Program-made: the position numbers and the translations under genes
From: Closterium sp. Naga37s-1
Taxonomy: Eukaryota > Streptophyta > Zygnematophyceae > Desmidiales > Closteriaceae
NCBI GenBank assembly: GCA_947471745.1
Contig: CANJKZ010000774.1
Location: forward strand, 4,968,501-5,032,500
Direction of reading: 5' to 3'
DNA length: 64,000 bases
Notes under the pieces: generated by a model
Told to the model about the DNA's origin: nothing
Seen by the model: only the letters and a program-made list of their open reading frames with translations
Database searches by the model: none
Shown: one piece after another, positions 43,024 to 52,449 of the stretch
Layout: every line of letters begins with the position of its first letter
How positions within the stretch are numbered: the first letter of the stretch is position 1

Positions 43024-46000
43024 CGTAACGCGCCTTGAAGACAGGCGGAGAACCCGGCGGCCGCTTCACCCTGAAAATCCACATGCCACTGACGATGTTC
43101 GCCCCAGGCGGGGGAACCTCGTCAACGTATGTGCCTGTGGACTTCCAGGAAGCCATCTCGGCATCCATGGCTGCCTGCCACTGAAAGGAGTAGGGACCCT
43201 CTATCGCCTCTGCGTAAGAGCGCGGGGTCGGGATGTCTAGTGCATCCGGGTCTCCCTCAGGGGCAAGCAGCATGGACACGAGATGAGGTAAAGCAGCGGC
43301 AAAGCACTCAAACTCCTCCTGTCTGTCCTCAAGGACGTCCGTGCCGGGAGCACACTCACCCCCGACGGACGGAGGACAAACAGACGTAGACTCAGACTCA
43401 GCAACAAGACTAGTGGCGTAGTCTAGACGACAGGCGGCAGCAAAGTCAACAAGCTCAGCAACTAGAGCAGACGCAGCAGAGGACTCAAACGAAGGGTCAG
43501 TGACAGCAGTGGCCAGAAAACGCGTGACAGTAGGACTAGCAGCACGAAGGGAGTCAGACTCCGGGTCCGGACCGTCAGGAAGAGAGGACGCAGGAGGAGA
43601 TGGCAGAGGGACACGCTGTGGAGCAGTGGAAAGACGCAGAGTCATAGAGTGAGTGCTAGGGACAGGAGGAGGACGCTGACGCGGAACACGACGACCAGTG
43701 CGAACAGCGCGAACAGGCGACCCAGGACGAGACTCAGGTGACGCAGGACGAGACTCAGGAGACGCAGGACGAGACTCAGGCTCACGACGCTCCGTAAGAC
43801 CTCTAGTCGGTCCAGAGTAAGGAGAAGGACCAGGCAGTGGAGAGGCTGGTTGCAACTGCGACAGTGATTGGACAGGCGGTGGACTCAAAAAAGGAGGAGT
43901 AGGACCAGTGGAAGGCGGGAGACCAAGAACCTGCTGAAGGAGCGGAACGTAGTACGGCCGCGGCCGCGCAGCGTCTCCAGAAACAGCAGAGACAGCACCA
44001 GTACCCTCAGCTCCAGGGTCTCCAGCTACAACTCCCGCAGCACCACCAGCTCCAATACCTCCAACAGCTCCAGCTCCAGCAGCACCTCCAGGAGCAACAG
44101 CTCCAGTACCTCCAACACCTCCAGCTCCAGCAGCACCCACAGCTCCAACTCCAGCAGCACCACCAGCCCCAGCAGCTCCAGTACCTCCAGTACGAGTACC
44201 TCCGGGACCAGCTACTCCAGCACCTCCAGCAGCACCTCCAGCAGCACCTCCAACAGCGCTAGTACCTCCAGCACCAGCACCTCTAGGACCAGCGGCTCCA
44301 GCAGCTCCAGCACCAGCAGCACCTCCAGAAGCTCCAGCTTTAGAAGCACCTCCAGCAGCAGGCCCCGTAGCCCCAGCAGCACGGCGACAGCGCCGAGCGT
44401 ACCACTCACGTAGCCGCTGCGGAGAGAGGGGCTCCCGACGTGACGGGACACCCGAAGGACCTCCAGACTCAGCACGCTCAGGCTCAGCACCCCCAGACTC
44501 AGCACCCCCAGGCTCAGCACCCCCAAGCTCCACACATTCAGGCTCAACACCCCCAGGCTCCGCACCCCCAGTCCCCGCACCTGCATGCTCAGTACCCCTA
44601 GCAGCACCTGAGTCGACAGCTACCTCGACAGGCTCGACAGGGTCTACCTGGGACACACCTGAGGGGGCAGGACCCTGGGGGGGGAGGGGGTCTACCGGAG
44701 GAGCACCTGGTGCTAGGAAGAGTGGCGGGGGGGGGAGAGAGGCAGTGCGGTAGGGAAAGAGACGGTAGTAAGATACCGACTCGTCAAACGTGACGTCCTG
44801 AGAGGACAGAACACGACGCGAGGTGGGGTGGTAAAATTGCCACCCAGGTGCGTCAGGGGGGAAGCCAAGGAAGACACAGGGAACAGCACGGGAGGACAGC
44901 TTGTCCGCGGAAGCACCGCGGACAAAAGCTCGAGATCCCCAGACACGGAACACAGACGCATCGCCAACCTTCCCCGTCCACCGCAGAGTAGGTGTGGTCT
45001 CCGGCAAGGAGACACGAGGCTGAAGGTTGATCTGATGCGCAGCGTACTGAACCGCGAATGGCCACAGAAAATGGGGAGCAGCCGCATGGATCATGGACGT
45101 ACGAGCGACGTCCATGACCATGCCAATGCGGCGCTCAGCAATCCCATTTTGCTGTGGGGAGGACGGAAGCGTGAACGTCTGGCGGATGCCCTCCGCACGA
45201 CAGAAGGCCCTCAGAAGGTCGGAGGAAAACTCACCACCTCTGTCTGAGTGCAGACGCAGAACAGGAAGGTCCGAGCCGAAGCGCTCGCTGAGCTGGCGAC
45301 GAGTACCGCGGATCCAGTCGATCAACACCTCAGTGACCTCAACCTTGCGGCGCAAGGGGAAGACTGTGGTGTAACGCGAGTAGTCGTCAACGACCAGCAG
45401 GAAGTAACGCTCGTGACCCTGTCCACGGACGCGGGCTGGGCCCCACACGTCCATGTGAAGAGTCTGCAAGGGAGCCTCTGTCGGACGGAACTCGGAGGAG
45501 TGAGGAGCGGCGCGCTGCCGGCCCTCGACACAAGGAACACAGGTAGGGGCAGGCCCCGGAGGAAGGGGAGGGAGGGACCGGGGGAGACCAGAGACAAGGG
45601 TACGGGAGGCCATACCTCGAAGACGAGGCAGGGAGGGGTGACCAAGGCGGTGGTGCCAAAGGAGAGTCTCGTGTGACAGAGGACGACACGAGCAGGGGGC
45701 CGACGCTGGACTAGACCTGGACACGGCAGAAAACACTTGACCGGACGCGGCTACCTGACCAGACGCAGTCACCGGAGGAGACGCAGTAGTCAGTGTGTAC
45801 AGACTCGACCCAGGCCGACGGGTGAACGTGGTCAGGTGGTGGCCCGTCCGAGAGCAAGTGCAGTGGGTCACACGCTGACCTCCAGGGGTGAACTGGTCAA
45901 CCCACGCGTCCTGGAGGTCTGCTCCACTCACCAAGTTCGTAGAGAACGAGGGGAGGTGGAGTCCCGACAGCAAGCCCGACGGGGCCGCAGGACACGGTAG

Positions 46001-46301
46001 AACCGTAGAAGAGTGCGCAAGGACTGGGCCCCTAGAGGGGTCAGCCAGGGAGACTGCGACAGGCCGACTGAGCGGCGTGAGTGTGGTGCTGTCGCGAAAG
46101 AAGGAGCGAGAAGCACCAGAGTCAAGTGTGAAAGTGTGCAAGGCCTCAGTAGGTGCAGTACCAGAGAGAGCAGACTCACCAGCACCTGGAGCAGCAGACT
46201 CACCAGTACCTGGAGCAGCAGACTCACTAGCACCTAGAGCAGCAGCCTCAATGCCCGGGTCGGGGGGAACACACAGGTAGCAGTCACCCTCAGCACTATC
46301 A
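42978..46301 (-). pseudogene. copia-3 Pol, protease, integrase and RT N-terminal part
   Basis: Protease HTFTLDSGASRSFF; GAG_pre-integrase WHHRLGHPS...CVPCVEG; integrase with MDVWGP, LHSDRGGEF and NGIAERRIG; a long Ala/Gly/Pro/Glu repeat spacer; then MWIFRVKRPPGSPPVFKARYVARGFSQRQGVD ends in TAG where copia-4 has CAG (Gln). A one-base insertion follows a few codons later. The frame is continuous with Gag across TRIM-2. Confidence 0.9.
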
Positions 46302-47331
46302 TGTCAGAATTATATTCTTATACCTGCATGTAGTTCTAGCTGTAGTGTAGATGCACCTCTTTGTTTGCTGTATGTACCCTAGTGCTATAGTGAACATTCA
46401 TTTTCCCATTCCTTTCTCCTTGGCACAAACTACCTCGACTCCCTTGGCCTAGGCTACTAAGCCTAGGCCCTCACTTAAACCTAGGCTTTACTTAGCCTCC
46501 TATTCTAACATGGTATCAGAGCTGCTTTGGGAGATTCTCGTGACATACTAGGTAGGGCCCGTAGGAACTCCAAACAAGGGGTGGCAGACAAGCTAATCGT
46601 TATTCGAGTGTGAAGAGTCAGGTCCAGCTAGTAGTATTCCTGCTCTTGTGCCTAGTGAAAAACTGTCAAAGGTGAAAGAGTCAGTGTTGTTCGCGAAGAT
46701 GTGAGGCGTCAGGCGCAGAACTGAATCAGAATTTGTTACGGATCCAGCGAAATCCCAAATTGATTGAACCCCGACAGGGAAATGCGTTCAGCCAGATAGG
46801 TTTGCCTGCCACAACATCTTTCTTTCGTTCCCACTGCTGCAGCTGCCGCTGGGGGGAGGGTGTGCGGGTGTGGGGGAGCCAGGGGAGTGGCACTGGGGTG
46901 GCGGGTGTGAGACCAACCAGCTGCCCCTCCTGAAGTGGGGGGGGGGGGGGGGGGAGGAGAGTAAAGGGGTGGCAGGAGTGCCTGCCCCTTTGCTGCTGTA
47001 CCTGCTCTGTTGCCTTATCTGCTGTTGCTGTTTTCTCTGTCTGTGGTGTACCTCTGCAGGTTGTGTTCTGCACTTAGCTATTCCTGCATGCAGTTACGGG
47101 GGGATGTCAGAATTATATTCTTATACCTGCATGTAGTTCTAGCTGTAGTGTAGATATTAACTTTATAGGTGGTGCACCTCTTTGTTTGCTATATGTACCC
47201 TAGTGCTATAGTGAACATTCATTTTCCCATTCCTTTCTCCTTGGCACAAACTACCTCGACTCCCTTGGCCTAGGCTACTAAGCCTAGGCCCTCACTTAAA
47301 CCTAGGCTTTACTTAGCCTCCTATTCTAACA
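46302..47331 (+). mobile_element. TRIM-2: short non-autonomous LTR element inserted in copia-3
   Basis: LTRs 46302-46510 (209 bp) and 47105-47331 (227 bp), TGTCAGAA...TTCTAACA; the right LTR has 18 extra bases (ATTAACTTTATAGGTGGT type) and a few substitutions. PBS TGGTATCAGAGC at 46511 matches the initiator tRNA-Met complement exactly; ACGGGGGGA purine tract before the 3' LTR. Target duplication TATCA (46297-46301, 47332-47336). The 594-bp interior has a 17-G run and no credible ORF. Confidence 0.92.
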
Positions 47332-47336
47332 TATCA

Positions 47337-48661
47337 GTCACAGCATACATGGCAGCAAGGATAGCATCGAAATAAAGATCAAAGATAACAACATTCTGCC
47401 TAAGGATATCACCCAAGCGAGGGAGCTCAACAGCGTCAGGAAACTGGGCGCACCAGGCGTCAGTCAGGCGACCGAAGCAGCGCTGCGCAGTGTGTGGCAG
47501 CCCGCACGTCTCCCCATGGCGCCCGCCGGTGTGAAGAACGTAAGTGCAGGGACCAACACCCCCAGACCTCCCACGCCCAGCGTACCACTCATGAAGCTGC
47601 TGGGCCGACGGGGTCTCACGGGAACGCGGCTGCTGCTGGCACTGGCTACCACCAAAGCCTCCACGGTGCGCGGCTCCACCTCGACCAGTACCACCGCCGG
47701 CGCCGCCTCCACCACCGCTGCCGCTGCCTCCACCGCCGCTGCCACTGCCTCCACCACCCCCACCGCCGCCACCGAAGCCCCCACTCCCGCCACCACCCCC
47801 ACCTCCACCGCCACCCCCTCCGCCTCCTCCACCGCCTCCACCGCCGCCCCCACCGTCCCCTCCACCACCCTTGCCCCCCTTGCCCTTGCTGTTGCGGCGC
47901 CTCCCACTAGGAGCAGACGCAGCCCCGACCTCCTCAGTGCGAACGAGGTCGACAGCAACAGCAGAAGCAATAGAGGGGAGAAGGGGAACAGGGGAACACC
48001 CCTCAAAGAAAGGGGCGCGAGGTTCACCGCGAGAAGCACCTACAGCAACGATACTCTTCTCAGCTGCAGTGAGGCGCTCCTCTAGCAGGTCGACAGTGAG
48101 CTCGGTGGGGCAAAGGGAGAGAAAGTGGTCCCTGACTGAATCAAGGGAGTCAGGGAGGTGGGTGACTAGGTAGTAAAGGGTGATGTACATGGGGGGGGGG
48201 TTCTTGGCACAGATGTCAGTGGGAAGCGCAGCGCGATAGCGGGCGTCACTAGTGCGGAGGTTAGTAATGAGGTCAGCGACTGTGGCAAAGGCGGCAAGGT
48301 CAGGGAACAGGTACGGCAGCATGAGGCGGCTGAGGGCAGCAGTGGCAGGGGAGGAGTAGCGCGCTACGACGGCGTCATACAAAGACTTAGCATCCTTGTA
48401 CTGGCCAAAGTGCGCGCGCTCAGCAGACGTCAGGTGACTACGAACAGCAAGGCGAGCAACAGCGTCACGAGTGGTCCACTGCGAGCGAACCGTACTATCA
48501 GCAGTGGCAGCAGGTGCAGTAGAGACACCAGACGTGTGATCGAAAAGGGATACCCCGTCCCTAGAGTCAGACTGAAGAAAGAGCTGCAAGTCGTCAACCC
48601 ACACGTCAAAATCAACCGCACGCCCCTCAGCATCAAAGGTAAGAACTGTAGGGCTAGCCAT
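47337..48661 (-). pseudogene. copia-3 Gag, interrupted by TRIM-2
   Basis: Starts MASPTVLTFDAEGRAVDFDVW at 48661 and parallels copia-4 Gag: LQLFLQSDSRDG, UBN2-like middle (LSRLMLPYLFPDLA), a long Gly-rich tract, and a non-canonical zinc knuckle CX13CX3HX4C (CTYVLHTGG...CGLPHTAQRC). The frame continues into the protease after TRIM-2. Confidence 0.88.
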
Positions 48662-48739
48662 AGCGGCAGCAGTAGCAGGAGCAGCAGTAGCAGCAGTGGC
48701 AGCAGAAGCAGCAGTAGCAGCAGGAGCAGCGCATGCAGT

Positions 48740-49500
48740 GCAGTGCGGCTCAGTAGGGCGGCGCGGCTCGGCAGGGCGGCGCGGCTCGGCTGGGCGGCGC
48801 GGCTCGGTTCCTGGCGGCGCGGCGCGGCAGAGCGGCAAGGGTGCTTACCAGCAGCTGACGGTTAGGTCAGGGCTGCAGCTGGGGCGGTAGCAGGGTAGGG
48901 CCGCTACAGGGCGGCTGCAGGGCAGGGCCGCGACTGGAGCGGCAGCAGAGCAGGGCCGCAACAGGGCGGCTGCAGGTCAGGGCCGCGACTAGGGCGGCAG
49001 CAGGGCAGGGCCGCTACAGGGCGGCTGCAGGGCAGGGCCGCTACAGGGCGGCTGCAGGGCAGGGCCGCGACTGGGGCGGCAGCAGGGCAGGGCCCCGACA
49101 GGGCGGCTACAGGTCAGGGCCGCGACAGGCAGCGAAGTCAGGGCCGCGGCGAGCGGCGACGGGCCAGCGACGGGCGGCGACGGGCCGGGACGGGCCGACG
49201 ACGGGCCAGCGACGGGCCGGCGACGGGCCGCGACGGGCCGGCGACGGGCCGGGACGGGCCGGAACGGGCCGGCGACGGGTGGCGACGGGCCGCGACGGGC
49301 CGGCGACGGGTGGCGACAGGCCGTGACGGGCCGGCGACGGGCTGGGACGGGCCAGCGACCGGCGGCGAAGACAGGGCCGCGACGGGCCAGCGAAGGCAGG
49401 GCCGCGACAGGCGGCACTAGGGCAGGGCGCGCGACGGCGCAGGTGAGGCAGGCGCTAGGCGCGCTTCGGGCAGGGCAGGAAAAAGAAAAATCGTGGTGGT
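48740..49500 (-). repeat. GC-rich leader repeats of copia-3
   Basis: Degenerate tandem GGCGGCTGCAGGGCAGGGCCGC units (48900-49120) and CGACGGGCCGG units (49140-49370) between PBS and gag. Strand-asymmetric in G, open in several frames, no recognisable product. Confidence 0.8.
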
Positions 49501-49675
49501 CCCTAAAAAAAACGTTCCCACGAGGGAACCTGCTCAGAATACCATGTTAGAATATTGAAGGAATGAATGAGTGAACTAGCAAGCAGGTGGGTACAAGTAG
49601 GAAACCTAAAAGTGTTGTACCCTATATGAACTACCCCACTACAGCCTAGACAGACTATAGTATATAAGTTTGACA

Positions 49676-50640
49676 TCATTCAGCAGGTGCCACCAGCGAT
49701 ACTTATTCCTCGGGTGACCCTTGACCAATCCCTTGATCTTATCAGTATTCGCACCCGTCATAGGATCCACAACCCGATGGAAAGCAGCACCACTAAGGAA
49801 CAGGGTCCTGCCGCGCTTCTCCAGCTCCGTCTTCACCAGGTACTCATAAACCATCTCCGGCGTGATTGCAGCCGGAACACTCTTCAGCAACACCTCAATC
49901 GAATCCATATTTGTCGCACGCTCGTAGATGTACGCCGGGTTCTCCGGATGCTGCCAGTCCAGGAAAATGCTCTTGTCAATTAACATCTTGTGCTCGATCC
50001 TGCGACACCACACGTAGTTGGCGTTCGTCGCCTGCTGGAAGGTCACCTGCATGAAGGTCACCTGCATCCTCCCATACCGCTTCTTCGACAGGTATATAGG
50101 CAGGAGCACCTGGCACTTCGTTGTTGTAAGAACGTGCGCTGACATGAACTTCCGCCAAAGCCCCAGAAGACCCTTAACCGTGTCAATCGTCCTCGGAACC
50201 TCCTCTTCGTACTTGACTGGGATCAGCAGCATAATCAAAAACCCCGCGCGAGCAGCGATCTCCCCGACCTTCACCGGATCAAGCGGTTCCTCCGGATCAT
50301 CACTAAGGTACCCATCATCCTCTTCTTCTTCTTCTTCTTCCTCCACTTCTGCAGGAGCCTTCGGATCAGGCACCGGCGGCGTCACCTCATTCTCGTTGTC
50401 CTCTCCTTCCTTCGCGTTGTTAGACCCTCCCGCAGCAGGCACATCCGGGTTAAGAAACTTCAACGCGGCCAACTTCTTCACGAGGGAGATACGCGTGTCA
50501 TTCGCAAAAGGACCTCCCACCTCCTTGATCAGCGGTTTCGGCGTCGCCGGCTCGGACTGATGACCCTTGGCTGCAGATGCACGGACATCGTCGCTCGAGC
50601 CCTTGTTCACCGGAGCGGCTTTCTTCGGCCGACGCGGCAT
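49676..50640 (-). pseudogene. LINE ORF1, N-terminal part
   Basis: ATG at 50640 (MPRRPKKAAPVNKG), basic then an acidic run (Glu-rich, with DDGYLSDDPEEPLDP), then a structured region (FMSAHVLTTTKCQVLLPIYLSKKRYGRMQVTF) including a short duplicated MQVTF. Interrupted by copia-3 at ...WWHLLN and resumed at 41292. The role would be the RNA-binding ORF1 protein of the LINE; no canonical RRM or CCHC is seen in this half. Confidence 0.75.
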
Positions 50641-50990
50641 AGTGCAATGATGAGACAGAATGAAGCTTGAGAATCTGAAGACTGACGAGAGGAAACTCGT
50701 TGGTAATAAGCCATCTCTGAGCACCGAAGCTTTATAGCAGAAACGTCGTCGTTGCAGCCTCGGTTTCTTCCTTGGTAGATGATGTCTGTGAAGTCCATCC
50801 TTGAGTAAAACATGATTCTTGGTAGCTGCTGAACCCGCGACATGATCAATGGCCTTGAGATGTGCTAACCTTGGAACCATCCTAGGGAAAGCCATAGATG
50901 TCTTGAAACCCGCTGTTGCAAACGGAGTAACCGGAGTGCCTGAAAATGGACTCGAGGTTACAATGCTCGTCATTTGAGCACAATAAAAGT

Positions 50991-51297
50991 ACCGTCATAC
51001 CCCGGATATACCCCCATGGGGGGCACTAATAAAACATGTTTTTTTTAGGGGGTGGGCTTATAATATAGTAAAATTATAAGCGCCGGCGTTTATGTTATGT
51101 CAAAAATGAAATTTGTTTTTAAATATACCAAATCGAAGCATTCTCAAAGGCGGATTCACCTGAGTCAAGAACGTTCGACTCTGTGCATGCTTTGCACGTG
51201 AAACGGCCAACAAGGCGTGGCATCACGCCTTCCACGCCTTGTTGGCCAGGCCAGGTTCATCGAAAGTGAACTTGGCCCATGCCAGGGCACACGTACT
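50991..51297. other. Spacer with a strong hairpin
   Basis: No gene. A perfect 16-bp inverted repeat (51205-51220 GGCCAACAAGGCGTGG and 51232-51247) with an 11-bp loop, immediately followed by a second weaker one (CCAGGTTCA/TGAACTTGG). Its boundaries with the LINE 5' end are not sharp. Confidence 0.5.
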
Positions 51298-51429
51298 TGT
51301 CAGAACATTATAGCTTATGCTGTTGTGTAGGCTATAGTGGGGTATCCCATAGGGGGTACAACCAATTAGGGTTTGATATTTGTACTCACTTCATTTCATA
51401 GTTCACTCATTCTTGTTCAAATCTTCTCA
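51298..51429 (+). repeat. 5' LTR of copia-4
   Basis: TGTCAGAACATT...CTTCTCA, directly followed by the PBS. Related to the LTR at 341-469. Confidence 0.9.
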
Positions 51430-51499
51430 TGGTATCGAGCAGGTTCCCCCTTGGGAACTGTGCTTAGGGCCCACCACATCGATTTTTTTTTCCTGCCCG

Positions 51500-52380
51500 A
51501 AGCGCGCTCAGCCCGAGTCGCGCTCCGGGCCCTCACTTTGTCGAGCCGCCCTAGCGGCCCTTCACTGCGGCCCCGCCACCCGTCTCCGCGGCCCCGCCGC
51601 CCGTCTTCGCGGCCCCGCCGCCTCTCTCCTAGCGGCCCCGCCGCCCTACCTAGCGGCCCCGCCGCCCTACCTCGCGGCCTCGCCGCCCCATTGCGCGGCC
51701 CCGCCGCCCTACCTAGCGGCCCCGCCGCCCCATCGCGGCCCCGCCGCCCCATCGCGCGGCCCCGCCGCCCTACCTAGCGGCCCCGCCGCCCTACCTAGCG
51801 GCCCCGCCGCCCTTCCTCGCGGCCCCGCCGCCCCATCGCGCGGCCCCGCCGCCCTACCTATCGGCCCCGCCACCTTACCTGCGGCCCCGCCACCTTACCT
51901 GCGGCCCCGCCGCCCTCTGCTGCGGCCCCGCCACCTTACCTGCGGCCCCGCCACCTTACCTGCGGCCCCGCCACCTTACCTGCGGCCCCGCCGCCCTCTG
52001 CTGCGGCCCCGCCACCCTATCTGCGGCCCCGCCACCCTACCCGCGGCCACGCCGCCCTTACCAGCGGCCCCGCCGCCCTTACCTGCGGCCCCGTCACCTG
52101 CTGCCCAGCCGTGCCGCCCTGCAGCAGCACAGCCGAGCCGCCGAGCAGCCGAGCCGCCGAGCCGCCCAGCAGCCGAGCCGCCCAGCAGCCGAGCCGCCGA
52201 GCCGCCCAGCAGCCGAGCCGCCCAGCAGCCGAGCCGCCCAGCGGCCGCGCCGCCCAGCAGCCGAGCCGCCCAGCAGCCGAGCCGCCCAGCAGCGGGGCCG
52301 CCGAGCCGCCGGGCCGCCCAGCAGCTGAGCCGCCGAGCCGCCGCGCCGCCCTCCTTCAGGGCCGCCCGACCTGCCCAGTC
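51500..52380 (+). repeat. GC-rich leader repeats of copia-4
   Basis: Tandem GCGGCCCCGCCGCCCTACCTA-type units, then GCCGAGCCGCCCAGCA units. Open in more than one frame (Pro/Ala-rich), but not in the gag frame, so I regard it as untranslated leader. Confidence 0.8.
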
Positions 52381-52449
52381 TGGTGAGCACAGCGCCTTTT
52401 CACTGCACTGTCCTCACCCTACTGTTTGCGCTGCTAGTCGTCTAGGGTC

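Larger units (their letters stand above)
41293..49675 (-). mobile_element. copia-3: Ty1/copia element inserted in LINE ORF1
   Basis: 131-bp LTRs (41293-41423 and 49545-49675) with one difference seen; target duplication TCATT (41288-41292, 49676-49680). Minus-strand order: 5' LTR, PBS TGGTATTCTGAGC, GC-rich leader (49500-48740), gag from 48661, pol to 41653, purine tract ATGGGGGTG, 3' LTR. It belongs to the same family as copia-4. gag-pol is one frame except for TRIM-2, a TAG and a one-base shift in the RT region, so it is non-autonomous. Confidence 0.93.
35134..50990 (-). mobile_element. Decayed LINE (non-LTR retrotransposon) with nested insertions
   Basis: Minus-strand element with ORF1, then an ORF2 with endonuclease, reverse transcriptase and zf-RVT region, and a poly(A) tail at 35134-35185. 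After subtracting copia-3 (41293-49675) and TRIM-1 (36357-37579) plus their duplications the element is about 6.2 kb, normal for a plant-type L1. Across both insertions the reading frame resumes exactly. The 5' end is approximate (around 50990); no flanking target duplication was identified. The endonuclease/RT linker holds stops and frameshifts, so this copy is dead. Confidence 0.88.

Noticed and set aside
43868-44413. Ser/Thr-rich plus-strand ORF in copia-3
   Set aside because: Antisense of the Ala/Gly spacer between integrase and RT of copia-3.
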